DNA of 64,000 bases from Kineothrix alysoides. Lineage in GTDB: Bacteria; Bacillota; Clostridia; Lachnospirales; Lachnospiraceae. The stretch covers positions 1,116,001 to 1,180,000 of the forward strand of contig NZ_JPNB01000001.1 of NCBI RefSeq assembly GCF_000732725.1, written 5' to 3'. This document shows, piece by piece, positions 53,670 through 62,756 of this stretch (its first letter is position 1; each line of letters opens with the position of its first letter). Position numbers and translations under genes: made by a program. The notes below the pieces were generated by a model. It did not search any database, was not told the origin of the DNA, and saw only the letters and a list, made by a program, of their open reading frames with translations.

Positions 53670-54326
53670 TCAGAGATTCAGGCACATGACTAAAATCCAT
53701 AGATAGCAGCAGGTCTTCGGCAGCATCAGCATGCCGAGCTTCGGGTTCTCATTGGCCCACAGTACCACCGGAAGATAAAAGCCGAAGCTTAAGGCGATGG
53801 CGATCCACATACCGCTAACCGCAGAAACAGTGCCCATGTGCATAGCAAAGAGCAGGGCGACGACTAAACCCTGAAGGAAAAAAGGCACATTCCGATAAAT
53901 GCCAAAGCGTACCGGAGGATAGCGGTCCGTCCAACGATTCTGCGGAAGCAGACAAAGCAGTATACGAAGGAGGGCTAGTATGTAAACAGGGAGCGACAGA
54001 AGAAATGACGCATCAGGCTGAAACAGCATAAGGCCGATTTGCAATAAAAAAAGGTAAAATATAGTCATGGTAATTGAAGTGATGAGTTTTCCGATTCCCA
54101 GTGCCTTTGTAAAGCGTTCCTCTTTACCGGTAATGATGACACCTATGCGGGGCAGGAGATGAAATGCGTCTCCAAATACAAGCAAAAAAGCCATACTTCC
54201 TGCAAGAATGCGGACCGGCAAATCACCGGTATACAGAAGGTAAATGCCGATAATAAAAGCGGATAATAGATAAAGAATATCGAAAGCAGCCTCTATTCGC
54301 CCAAACACTCGTTTTTTCATTTGCAT
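53670..54326 (-). CDS. Unrecognised membrane protein (about seven TM)
   Basis: 218 residues, highly hydrophobic: RIEAAFDILYLLSAFIIGIY, MAFLLVFGDAFHLLPRIGV, MTIFYLFLLQIGLMLF, VYILALLRILLCLLPQNRW, PFFLQGLVVALLFAMHMGTV. I do not recognise the family. Conserved-looking features are GDAFHLLPR and a possible HMG loop. Its start overlaps the end of the DUF454 gene by one base, so it belongs to a three-gene unit of small membrane proteins. Confidence 0.75.
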   Translation of the reverse strand: MQMKKRVFGRIEAAFDILYLLSAFIIGIYLLYTGDLPVRILAGSMAFLLVFGDAFHLLPRIGVIITGKEERFTKALGIGKLITSITMTIFYLFLLQIGLMLFQPDASFLLSLPVYILALLRILLCLLPQNRWTDRYPPVRFGIYRNVPFFLQGLVVALLFAMHMGTVSAVSGMWIAIALSFGFYLPVVLWANENPKLGMLMLPKTCCYLWILVMCLNL

Positions 54327-54700
54327 TATTTTCTATCTCCTTTTGGCTTTGCAATCCAGAGAATATGTATCGTTACACAGATTCCGACGACGATGAGAAG
54401 GAGGGTGAGCCATAGCCGTCCGATGAGGAACATGGATATAAGCAGCATTCCCCAGAGGAAAACCAAGCTCTTGATCACCGTTCTGCGGGGCAGTCCGTTT
54501 CTTTTTTCATAGTTTTCGAGATATTCGCGGAAAAAAGTAATTCGCAGAATCCGCTCCCTTAGCTTAGGGGTACCGGTTAGGCAGGCTGCTCCTAAGAGAA
54601 CAAAAGGTGTGGTTGGCAATATTGGTAAAAAAACCCCGATTAGTCCCAAAGCCAGGAAAAGCAAACCTAATGCGGTTAACAGAATAGTACGGATACGCAT
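54326..54700 (-). CDS. DUF454 (YbaN-like) membrane protein
   Basis: 124 residues with two to four hydrophobic helices. The family signature is plain: LLFLALGLIGVFLPILPTTPFVLLGAACLTGTPKLRERI, then a basic loop FREYLENYEKRNGLPRRTVIKSL. Function unknown; YbaN was linked to membrane and haem homeostasis only loosely. It sits between the DUF4491 gene (7 bases) and a multi-TM protein gene. Confidence 0.88.
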   Translation of the reverse strand: MRIRTILLTALGLLFLALGLIGVFLPILPTTPFVLLGAACLTGTPKLRERILRITFFREYLENYEKRNGLPRRTVIKSLVFLWGMLLISMFLIGRLWLTLLLIVVGICVTIHILWIAKPKGDRK

Positions 54701-54706
54701 GGGCGG

Positions 54707-55015
54707 TTACTCCTTTTGATCTTGTTCTTTTTTCAGATGTTTAGGGTTTGCGGGAAACCATCCTTTACTTACTCTCTCGGCTTGTTCTTTCAGCTCAATA
54801 ATCGACCAAAGCATAGCACATCCCAATACCGCAAGAGCTCCGGATAAAATGATATGCGAAAGGAATAAAGAGGATATGCAGCATATCAATCCGAGAATGA
54901 GAAATAAGGGCCATATGCGCCATGTGAAGTAATACTCACATTTGATGACGATGGGATGAAAAGAGCCGATAATTAAAAAAGCTATAATGCCGATAATGAT
55001 GCCAGACCAATACAT
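54707..55015 (-). CDS. DUF4491 family membrane protein
   Basis: 102 residues, three hydrophobic helices and a charged cytoplasmic tail. FLIIGSFHPIVIKCEYYF then the tail ELKEQAERVSKGWFPANPKH match the DUF4491 pattern as I know it (FHPIVIK-EYYF and KGWFP-NPKR). Function unknown. First gene of the three-gene leftward unit; GGGAGGGT lies upstream of the ATG. Confidence 0.82.
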   Translation of the reverse strand: MYWSGIIIGIIAFLIIGSFHPIVIKCEYYFTWRIWPLFLILGLICCISSLFLSHIILSGALAVLGCAMLWSIIELKEQAERVSKGWFPANPKHLKKEQDQKE

Positions 55016-55248
55016 AGATACCCTCCCTGTTATTAATATTAAGATTCATTACTGTTAATATAAATTTACCTAAATGAAATTGATTTGTCAATAAATAAAA
55101 ATATTTTTGATAAAATATGCGAAATTTTATGAGTTTATTCTTTGAATTGTATTTATGAATCGGGAAAAGCGTGTGATGCGGATTTTTTTTGATTTCAAGA
55201 AAGGAAAGGCACTTCACAACTGAATTCAGGCGTGAAGAACCGCTCCTA

Positions 55249-55890
55249 TTACATAAAATCTATCGTTAAAAGCTGCCCCGTCGTGTAACTGGAAGCATCG
55301 GAAGCGAAATAAACGATAGCTCCGTCCAGTTCTCCGGCGCGTCCGGCTCTTCCCATAGGGCAGTAGGCCCCGATCACCTGTTTGAACTCCTCGCTTTCTA
55401 CAAAGCCCTCCGTAAGCTCGGAAGGGAAATAAGCAGGCCCGATAGCGTTGACCGTAATATTATACGGTGCCCATTCATTCGCTAATTCTTTTGTAAGCAT
55501 GGCTACTGCACCTTTGGAAGCACAATAGGAACTGATCTTAAGACCCGGCATAGCTACCGTACTGTGAATAGACCCGAGATTGATGATTTTACCATATTTA
55601 CGCGCAACCATTCCTTTTCCGAATTCCCTGCTTACGTAATAAACGCTGTTGAGGTTCAGGTCGATAACTCGTTTCCATTCGTCGTCCGTCTGCTCTTCGG
55701 CGGCTACGGAGCCTCCGGTACCGGCATTATTTACAAGAATATCCACCTTGCCGAAGAACTCTTCAATCTGCGCTACCGCTCGTTTAAGTTCGTCCATATT
55801 CGTGACATCGCAGGGAACGGAGAGGCAGCGAACGACTAACTGCTCGATCTGTAGGGTTAATAGTAGCCGGGCAAGCTGAAAAAGCTTTCC
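55249..55890 (-). pseudogene. Short-chain dehydrogenase, 5' truncated
   Basis: From ATG 55797 the 182 residues carry the SDR core: VDILVNNAG, the catalytic set with INLGSIHS, SYCASKGAVAMLTKELA (Tyr-x-x-x-Lys) and NITVNAIGPAYF, and a normal C-terminus. The frame continues upstream without start to a TAG at 55891 (LARLLLTLQIEQLVVRCLSV), where the Rossmann Gly motif that binds NAD(P) should be but is absent. ATG 55797 has no ribosome site. It is a relic of an oxidoreductase of the gluconate 5-dehydrogenase type. Confidence 0.8.
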
Positions 55891-56067
55891 CTATAACATA
55901 ACTATGGCCTTGCAGATAAGATAAGTCAAGAGTGAAACATCGATAAAATATAACGGTGAAAGTATTTTGCGATATGTTATACTATTGGTGTATGGAAAAA
56001 TTATGCCATGTGAAATAGTTGAAAAGAAGGGCTTATTATTTAGGAAAAAGCAGGATAAGGGAAAAAT

Positions 56068-56751
56068 ATGAAGAATATACTGATTATTGAAGATGACCGT
56101 ACGCTGAGCAATGGTATTTTGCTGACACTGAAAAGTGAGGATTATCATATTCAGCAAAGTTTTGATTTAAGCTCTGCGAGACAGGCACTTCTAAAGGAGC
56201 GTTTCGAACTGCTGATTTTAGATATTAACTTGCCGGACGGCAGCGGGCTGAATTTCTTAAAGGATTTCAGACAGATGTATGAAACGAAGGTGATTTTGCT
56301 GACAGCGAACGATATGGAGACCGATATCGTCCTGGGGTTGGAAATGGGTGCAGACGATTATATCACTAAGCCATTTTCATTGGCAGTACTTCGTGCCCGG
56401 GTGAAAAGCCAGCTCAGACGCTCATCCCATCGCATGGGCGAGGTGGTAACTGTGGATTCCTTTCGTTTTGATTTCGAGAAGATGGAATATTATAAGGGCA
56501 GCACGCCTATTGAATTGAGTAAGACGGAACAGAAGCTTTTACACATTCTTGTGCGAAACAGTGGCAAGACCCTTTCCCGGTCGGATCTGGTGGACCGCAT
56601 CTGGACGGATGGAGCGGAATACGTGGATGAAAATGCGCTTTCCGTCACGGTTAAGCGCTTGAGGGATAAGCTGGAGGACGATTCCTCGAAGCCTCAATAT
56701 ATCAAAACGGTGTATGGAATCGGATACGTATGGGAAGGGAATAAAGGATAA
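56068..56751 (+). CDS. Response regulator, OmpR family
   Basis: 227 residues. Receiver: acidic pocket IIEDDRTL, phospho-acceptor Asp52 in LLILDINLPDGSG, Thr in LLTANDMETD, Lys101 in DYITKPFSL. The C-terminal winged helix is LSKTEQKLLHILVRNSGKTLSRSDLVDRIW and VDENALSVTVKRLRDKLEDD. It pairs with the kinase gene that follows. Likely target: the ABC exporter gene cluster, whose promoter region has tandem 11-bp repeats. Confidence 0.95.
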   Translation: MKNILIIEDDRTLSNGILLTLKSEDYHIQQSFDLSSARQALLKERFELLILDINLPDGSGLNFLKDFRQMYETKVILLTANDMETDIVLGLEMGADDYITKPFSLAVLRARVKSQLRRSSHRMGEVVTVDSFRFDFEKMEYYKGSTPIELSKTEQKLLHILVRNSGKTLSRSDLVDRIWTDGAEYVDENALSVTVKRLRDKLEDDSSKPQYIKTVYGIGYVWEGNKG

Positions 56752-56814
56752 AAGAAATGTACCTTCCCCCTCCTTGATCGGTACGCCTGCCAGAGCGGGC
56801 AGATGGGAGCAAAA

Positions 56815-57732
56815 ATGAATATATGGACGCTTTTTTTATTTGTTCTTTCCGTCTTATTTTTCGTGATTTCCGTTGTATTTGCTGTTTACACAGCTTATAA
56901 AAATACGAAGATAATGAATCGGTTAAAAACCATGCTGGAGATGGCGGAAAATGGAACGTTTTCGGAATCTGTCTTTGACGAAAGCCTTCTTTCAGCAGTG
57001 GAAGAGAAAATGGCGAATTATTTATCATCATCGGAAGTATCTGCCAAGAATATGGAGCAGGAAAGGGACAAGGTCAAAATGCTTATTGCGGATATCTCGC
57101 ACCAAACCAAAACACCCATTTCTAACATTCTGCTTTATGTTCAGCTTTTGAAGGAGCAGGAGTTATCGGAGGAAAGCATGCCTTGCGTGGAAGCGTTGAG
57201 CGCACAGGCACAAAAGCTGGCTTTTTTAATTGATTCTCTTATAAAAACCTCCCGTCTGGAATCGGGAGTCTTCGTTCTCAGCCCTAAAATGCAGGGGGCG
57301 GAACTTCTTATTTATAAGGTGCTGGAGCAGGCTTCTTCGCAGGCGGCCAAGAAGGGTGTTTCGCTCCTTATGGAAGAAACGAAGGGTGCAGCTTGTTTCG
57401 ACTTGAAATGGACGGCGGAGGCGCTCTATAATATTGTGGATAATGCGATTAAATATACGCCCAGAGGAGGGCGGGTACAGCTTAGTGCGGCGCAGTACGA
57501 GTTATTTTTTCGAATTGATATAAGCGATGACGGGATAGGGATTTCAGAAGAGGAGCAGCCGTTAATATTCGGTCGCTTTTATCGTTCTGCCACCGTCCAT
57601 GATACCGAGGGAGTGGGAATCGGACTTTATTTGGCAAGACAGATTATTTCAGAGCAGGGAGGCTATCTAAAAGTAAAGTCTTCACCAAAAGAGGGAAGTA
57701 CCTTTTCTGTATTTTTGCCAACGGGACAGTAA
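56815..57732 (+). CDS. Sensor histidine kinase
   Basis: 305 residues. One N-terminal membrane helix (WTLFLFVLSVLFFVISVVFAVY) and almost no extracellular part, so it probably senses within the membrane or through the ABC exporter. Then the DHp domain with phospho-acceptor His96 in IADISHQTKTPISN, N box YNIVDNAIKYTP, G1 DDGIGI, G2 GVGIGLYLARQI. The ATG at 56815 has GGGAG upstream and is preferred over 56803. It lies 63 bases after the regulator gene. Confidence 0.93.
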   Translation: MNIWTLFLFVLSVLFFVISVVFAVYTAYKNTKIMNRLKTMLEMAENGTFSESVFDESLLSAVEEKMANYLSSSEVSAKNMEQERDKVKMLIADISHQTKTPISNILLYVQLLKEQELSEESMPCVEALSAQAQKLAFLIDSLIKTSRLESGVFVLSPKMQGAELLIYKVLEQASSQAAKKGVSLLMEETKGAACFDLKWTAEALYNIVDNAIKYTPRGGRVQLSAAQYELFFRIDISDDGIGISEEEQPLIFGRFYRSATVHDTEGVGIGLYLARQIISEQGGYLKVKSSPKEGSTFSVFLPTGQ

Positions 57733-57766
57733 AATCTTTCAAAACTGTTAGATTCTTACGCCGGTT

Positions 57767-57799
57767 GGAAAGATTGTGGAAAGATTGTTGTGGTATAGT
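57767..57799 (+). promoter_or_regulatory. Tandem 11-bp repeats and -10 box before the ABC exporter
   Basis: GGAAAGATTGT occurs twice head to tail (57767-57777 and 57778-57788), six bases before TATAGT (57794-57799). No -35 box is present; the repeats take its place, as in PhoB-type activated promoters. An inverted AATCTTTC lies at 57733-57740. OmpR-family regulators bind 11-bp direct repeats, so the adjacent response regulator is the prime candidate. Confidence 0.75.
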
Positions 57800-57858
57800 C
57801 TGTATTGTAGAAATACGATACGGACTTTTTAGTATATGGAAAGGGGCAAATATAAAGG

Positions 57859-58536
57859 ATGACAATATTAGAAACGCAGAACTTAAGAAAAATTTATGGA
57901 AGCGGGGAAATGGAAGTCCATGCGTTGGACGGTGTGGATTTCAGTGTGGAAAAGGGTGAATTCGTAGCAGTTGTGGGAACCTCCGGCAGCGGCAAATCCA
58001 CGCTGCTCCATATGCTGGGAGGATTGGACAGACCTACCTCCGGCAGTGTGACAGTAGACGGCAAGAATATTTTTACGTTAAAGGATGAGGAACTTACAAT
58101 CTTCAGGAGGCGAAAAATAGGGTTCGTGTTTCAGAATTATAATCTGGTGCCGGTATTGAACGTTTATGAAAACATTCTCCTGCCCATTCAACTGGACGGC
58201 AATGTGCCGGATAAGGCTTATGTGGATCGTATTATCGATACTCTGGGGCTTAGCACCAAGCTTCAGAACCTGCCCAACAACCTATCAGGAGGGCAGCAGC
58301 AGCGTGTTGCCATTGCCAGAGCACTGGCTGCAAAGCCTGCGATTATCCTGGCTGATGAACCTACCGGCAATCTGGACAGCCGTACCAGTCAGGATGTGAT
58401 GGGATTACTGAAGGTAACGAGTCAAAAATTCAGTCAGACCATTGTGATCATAACTCATAATGAAGAGATTGCACAGATGTGTGACCGGATCGTTCGAATT
58501 GAGGATGGAAAAATCATAGGCGGTGATAGGGCATGA
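57859..58536 (+). CDS. ABC transporter ATPase, MacB/SalX type
   Basis: 225 residues. Walker [12 protein letters not shown]-loop [16 protein letters not shown], signature [15 protein letters not shown], Walker [13 protein letters not shown], switch His in [11 protein letters not shown]. ATPases of this group work with FtsX-like permeases in peptide-antibiotic defence or lipoprotein release and use mechanical transmission across the membrane. Its stop overlaps the permease start (ATGATGA). Confidence 0.95.
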   Translation: MTILETQNLRKIYGSGEMEVHALDGVDFSVEKGEFVAVVGTSGSGKSTLLHMLGGLDRPTSGSVTVDGKNIFTLKDEELTIFRRRKIGFVFQNYNLVPVLNVYENILLPIQLDGNVPDKAYVDRIIDTLGLSTKLQNLPNNLSGGQQQRVAIARALAAKPAIILADEPTGNLDSRTSQDVMGLLKVTSQKFSQTIVIITHNEEIAQMCDRIVRIEDGKIIGGDRA

Positions 58537-61184
58537 TGAAGGTAAAAAATAAGAAAACAATCTATAGCCTGTCTTTAAAAACTTTAAGAGGAAATGCTGC
58601 GAGAAATCTTATTGCGGTGGCGGCGATAGCGCTGACAACGATATTGTTTACTTCTCTGTTTACCATTTCTATGTCCATTAATCGTTCCTTCCAGCAGGAG
58701 AATTTTCGCCAGGCGGGAGGATATGCTCATGGCAGTTTTAAATATCTGACCGAGACACAGGCGCAGGAACTGAGTGGGGATAAGCTTATAAAGGCATATG
58801 GTTTTCGTCGTTTTGTAGGAATGCCCTCAGGAGATCCCTTTCGCAAAGCACATGTGGAGGTGAGTTGGTGTGATGAAAATGAGGCGAAATGGATGTTTTT
58901 AAAGCCGAAGGAAGGGCGGCTGCCTATGGAAGGAACCAACGAGGCCGCTACCGATACCCGCGTCTTGTCTCTCCTTGGAATTTCTCCAAAGCTGGGAGAG
59001 GACTTTACCATGACCTTCGATGTAGACGGTCAGGAAACGACACAGACCTTTACTCTTTGCGGATGGTGGGAATATGACGAGGCCATTGTAGCCAGCCATG
59101 TACTTCTTCCGCAAAGTAGGGCAGAGCAGATTTTTTCCCAGATGAACACGCAGGGAAATGACGGCATGACCAGTATGTGGAATATGGACGTCATGTTCAA
59201 GAATTCTATGCATATTGCAGAGGATGTGAATGAGGTTCTGCTTCATCGCGGGTGGCAAAGTGAGAGTCAGAATGAAGCTAATTATATTGCTACGGGAGTC
59301 AACTGGGGATATACAGGTGCACAGCTTTCGGACAGTATTGATTTGGGTACCGTGCTGGCTATTTCGGCGCTGCTGCTTCTTATTGTTTTTACCGGTTACC
59401 TCATTATTTATAATGTGTTTCAGATTTCTGTGGCGGGGGATATAAGGTTTTATGGTTTATTAAAAGCTATCGGTACCACCGGGAGGCAGTTGAAGAAGGT
59501 AATAAGACTTCAAGCGCTTATATTATCAGGTGCAGGGATTCCTTTAGGGCTTATCATTGGCTATGGTGTGGGAGTAAAGCTGACACCGCTCGTTTTAAAT
59601 AATCTGAATATCCTGGTAAAGGATATTGTTTCGATAAATCCTTTCGTTTTTATCGGTTCCGCTGTTTTTTCGCTTATCACGGTGCTTATTTCCTGCCGCA
59701 AGCCTGAACGCATGGCGGCAAGGGTGTCCCCGGTAGAGGCGGTGCGCCATACGGAAAGGATACAATATAAAAGGGGGCGTCGAAACGGATCCGCAGGAGC
59801 TTCACAGCTTAAAATGGCATGGGCGAATCTGGGCCGCAACCGCAGTAAGAGTGCGGTAACGATTGTTTCACTGGCGTTGTCGTTGGTGTTGCTCAATTTG
59901 ACATTCACCTTTACCAATGGATTCGATATGGACAAATATCTGGCGCAGGTGGTATCAGATTTCATTGTGGGTAACGCGGGCTATTTTCAGGTGAGCGGAG
60001 ATTGGTGGAACAAGGATATGGCAGTGTCCGAGGATGTGATTGAACAGATAACCGATCAGGGAGGAATTACGGCCGGCGGCCGTATATATGGCAAGGTTTC
60101 CGATATTCAAGAGTCTGTTACAGAGGATTATTTCAGAACTCACTGGGGGCGTTATAACAGTAAGGAAGTGGTGGATATGCTGGTTAATTCCACAGTTCGT
60201 CTGGACGACGGCAGACTTGCAGACAGGGCACAGCTATATGGTATGGAGCGCTATCCGCTGGATAAGCTTTCAATGCTGGAGGGAGATATTTCGAAACTAT
60301 ATCAGTCCGGTTCGCATTATGTGGCAGCAGTTTATATAGAGGACGATTATGGAAATGCCCGGATGGATTCTAATTGGGCAAAGCTTGGGGATATTATTAC
60401 GCTGCGATATGTAGAAAAATATGAATATTATGATTTTGAGACCGGCGAACTTATAGACCCGAATGCACTTCCTGAAGATGGAAATTATGAACAGCGCGCA
60501 GCGGAATATAGGGATGTGGAATATGAGGTAGCGGCTCTGGTCACGGTGCCTTCTTCTCTCAGCTACCGTTATTACGGCACGGATGAATTTGTTTTAAACG
60601 ATCAGACCTTTATTCAGGATACGGGAACTTCGTATATTATGCAGTACTGCTTTGACACCGAAGATGGTTCTAATGCCTCTATGGAAGCCTTTTTAAAAGA
60701 CTTTACAAACAATAGGCAGGCGGAATATGACTATGAGAGCAAGCAGACATATGAGAAAGAGTTCGAAAGCTTTAAAAGCATGTTCTTAATATTGGGAAGC
60801 ATTCTAAGTTTTATCATCGGATTGGTTGGAATCCTGAATTTTTTAAATGTGGTGCTGACGGGGATATTATCCCGCAGGCATGAATTTGCTGTCCTCCAAT
60901 CTATTGGCATGACCGGAGGACAGTTAAAGGCAATACTCGTATGGGAAGGACTGTATTTTACCTTAGGGGCGGTAAGCGTTGCTCTTATATTCAGCGCGGC
61001 TTCCGGTCCGGGTATGGCTTCTGCGTTAGAAGGGATATTCTGGTTTTTCACATATGGGTTTACCTTGCGACCGGTTTTGTATGCAGCACCTGTATTTTGC
61101 TTATTAGGAATTGTGGTACCGCTAGTCGTTTACCGCGTGTTGGCGCGTCAGACGGTGGTGGAGAGGCTGAGGGAAATAGAATGA
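58533..61184 (+). CDS. FtsX-like ABC permease (large, two extracellular domains)
   Basis: 883 residues. TM1 (IAVAAIALTTILFTSLFTI) is followed by a ~200-residue extracellular domain, three TMs (LAISALLLLIVFTGYLIIYN, VSINPFVFIGSAVFSLITV), a further TM at about residue 440 (AVTIVSLALSLVLLNLTFT), a second ~290-residue extracellular domain, and three last TMs (SFIIGLVGILNFLNVVLTGI). It has the double FtsX/MacB-PCD architecture. PVEAVRHTERI and TVVERLREIE are the usual coupling regions. With the ATPase and the upstream two-component system it forms a probable antimicrobial-peptide response unit. Confidence 0.92.
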   Translation: MMKVKNKKTIYSLSLKTLRGNAARNLIAVAAIALTTILFTSLFTISMSINRSFQQENFRQAGGYAHGSFKYLTETQAQELSGDKLIKAYGFRRFVGMPSGDPFRKAHVEVSWCDENEAKWMFLKPKEGRLPMEGTNEAATDTRVLSLLGISPKLGEDFTMTFDVDGQETTQTFTLCGWWEYDEAIVASHVLLPQSRAEQIFSQMNTQGNDGMTSMWNMDVMFKNSMHIAEDVNEVLLHRGWQSESQNEANYIATGVNWGYTGAQLSDSIDLGTVLAISALLLLIVFTGYLIIYNVFQISVAGDIRFYGLLKAIGTTGRQLKKVIRLQALILSGAGIPLGLIIGYGVGVKLTPLVLNNLNILVKDIVSINPFVFIGSAVFSLITVLISCRKPERMAARVSPVEAVRHTERIQYKRGRRNGSAGASQLKMAWANLGRNRSKSAVTIVSLALSLVLLNLTFTFTNGFDMDKYLAQVVSDFIVGNAGYFQVSGDWWNKDMAVSEDVIEQITDQGGITAGGRIYGKVSDIQESVTEDYFRTHWGRYNSKEVVDMLVNSTVRLDDGRLADRAQLYGMERYPLDKLSMLEGDISKLYQSGSHYVAAVYIEDDYGNARMDSNWAKLGDIITLRYVEKYEYYDFETGELIDPNALPEDGNYEQRAAEYRDVEYEVAALVTVPSSLSYRYYGTDEFVLNDQTFIQDTGTSYIMQYCFDTEDGSNASMEAFLKDFTNNRQAEYDYESKQTYEKEFESFKSMFLILGSILSFIIGLVGILNFLNVVLTGILSRRHEFAVLQSIGMTGGQLKAILVWEGLYFTLGAVSVALIFSAASGPGMASALEGIFWFFTYGFTLRPVLYAAPVFCLLGIVVPLVVYRVLARQTVVERLREIE

Positions 61185-61318
61185 TACTTTTCAAAACACA
61201 TTGAGATTTAGAGGGGTGTATGATATATTACAATAAGAGATAAAGAAAAGAAATACGGAAAAGAATGAGGGAAAAACAGGGTAGAAATGAATAAAAGGGT
61301 CTGAAAAGGAGTGGAGTT

Positions 61319-62197
61319 ATGAAAAGCAAAATAGGCAGCATTGTATTGATTTCTCTGGGGATTTTGCTGGCAGGTTGCGGTAAGAAGGGGACGGAGGAAA
61401 TCAGCGGAGAGACGGTAACGACGGTGGAGGAAAGTGTTGCAGCCAATTTGACAGAAAATGATACGGAGAATCCGGCAGAGAGTCAGACCATGGAGGTGCC
61501 GGAAACTGTTCCAGCGATAATCGATATAGAAAATCCTTCGTGGGATTATTACATCGGAAATGAAGCGGTATCCAAGGCTTCTCCTTTAAAGCTTGTGCAG
61601 CTTACGGAGGCGGCGAATGCGATTACGGATACGGAAAAGTGGTTTGAGAAGAACGATTTGAGTTTAAATGCAGAAGGCGATGAGAGATACGGCTGTGAGA
61701 TTTATTCTCCTTATAATAGTGAGGAGTGCGATATCCAGGTAACGGACAGAGAAAATGGTGAAAGTTTTACACTTCATTTCGAGGGGTTTCGGTATGCGGG
61801 CGATTTTACAGAAGAGAACGAACCCTTTGTAGAGCAGAACATACAATATGCGCAGGTAGAGGATGGTATCTTATATTTTTCAATCGGACATCTGACTTAT
61901 GCGAAGTTTTCACCGCATAATGCCTATGTGGCAGCAGTTGATTTGGCGGAAAAAAAGCTTTTGTGGAAGAGTGAACCGCTTGTAAGTAATGCGTACAATT
62001 TTGTGATTACAGGGAATGTACTGCTTTGCGGTTATGGGTTTACGGAGGAACCGGATTATTTATATCAGTTGGATTTGGCATCCGGAAAGGTGATCGGGGA
62101 GATTCCTTTGAAGACCAAGGCGGATTACCTGATTCTGAAAGATAATATTTTGTATGTAAGAACCTATAACACGGATTATACGTTTCAGGTGGAGTAG
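61319..62197 (+). CDS. Lipoprotein, beta-propeller-like
   Basis: 292-residue precursor: signal peptide MKSKIGSIVLISLGILL with lipobox LAGC, a Thr/Glu-rich linker, then a domain with repeated strand patterns (YVAAVDLAEKKLLWKSEPLV, YLYQLDLASGKVIGEIPLKT, DYLILKDNILYVRTYNTD) that recall PQQ-like propeller blades, though only two or three are seen. Function unknown. GAAAAGGAG precedes the ATG. It lies 134 bases after the exporter operon and may be separate. Confidence 0.7.
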   Translation: MKSKIGSIVLISLGILLAGCGKKGTEEISGETVTTVEESVAANLTENDTENPAESQTMEVPETVPAIIDIENPSWDYYIGNEAVSKASPLKLVQLTEAANAITDTEKWFEKNDLSLNAEGDERYGCEIYSPYNSEECDIQVTDRENGESFTLHFEGFRYAGDFTEENEPFVEQNIQYAQVEDGILYFSIGHLTYAKFSPHNAYVAAVDLAEKKLLWKSEPLVSNAYNFVITGNVLLCGYGFTEEPDYLYQLDLASGKVIGEIPLKTKADYLILKDNILYVRTYNTDYTFQVE

Positions 62198-62289
62198 ATA
62201 GGAGTAGAAACAGTGCGGAAGGTTGCGGGGAGTTGCGCGTTTCGCTTCTGAATAAAAGATAATTGAGGAATGATAGAATGAGGAAGGTG

Positions 62290-62322
62290 AAAAACTGTTA
62301 CCGATTGGTAAGCAGTTTTTTT
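62290..62322 (+). terminator. Intrinsic terminator after the lipoprotein gene
   Basis: AAAAACTG-TTACC pairs with GGTAA-g-CAGTTTTT around GATT, T7 at the end. Confidence 0.85.
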
Positions 62323-62337
62323 GCCTTTCGGGCAAAT

Positions 62338-62421
62338 ATATGCGCAGCTACGCGCGGAACAAAAGCTATGCTGCCAAAGCATTTGGCTATGATAGCTCGT
62401 AAAGCATACTTTTGTAAAATC
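62338..62421 (+). repeat. Dispersed hairpin repeat, copy 3
   Basis: Matches copy 2 at 18422 through GCGCAGCTACGCGCGGAACA and onwards. The stem is ACAAAAG-CTATGCT with AGCATA-CTTTTGT (62403-62415). Where copies 1 and 2 have GTGCT/AGCAC, this copy has ATGCT/AGCAT, a paired change that keeps the stem. Confidence 0.8.
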
Positions 62422-62441
62422 AAAAAAAGGAGGGAAAGATT

Positions 62442-62756
62442 GTGGGGAAGAAGTATGAATTTGATGCGGTGATAATGAAGGTGCCGGATATGGACGGCGC
62501 TTATGTGGAGGTGCCTTTTGATATAAAGGAGGAGTTTGGGAAGGGGCGTGTTGCGGTGCATGCCACCTTTGATGGAGTCGAGTATGACGGGCAGGCTGTC
62601 AGGATGGGGACACCTTGTCATATTATTGGGATTCGGAAGGATATTCGCAGGACAATCGGAAAGCAGCCCGGAGATATGGTGCATGTGACCTTTGAAGAGC
62701 GGGAGGCTGAAAAGGTAAAGAAGGGGCAACGAAGGGAAAACTCCGGAAGATGCTAG
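62442..62756 (+). CDS. DUF1905 domain protein
   Basis: 104 residues from GTG with AAAGGAGGG seven bases upstream. [70 protein letters not shown] is the DUF1905 pattern, a small beta-barrel of unknown role. In many proteins it is followed by a YdeI-type domain, absent here; instead the gene runs directly into the Imm5-like remnant. Confidence 0.88.
   Translation: MGKKYEFDAVIMKVPDMDGAYVEVPFDIKEEFGKGRVAVHATFDGVEYDGQAVRMGTPCHIIGIRKDIRRTIGKQPGDMVHVTFEEREAEKVKKGQRRENSGRC

Noticed and set aside
55564-55879. + strand ORFs antisense to the SDR remnant.
   Set aside because: They are complementary to conserved SDR coding sequence and lack ribosome sites.
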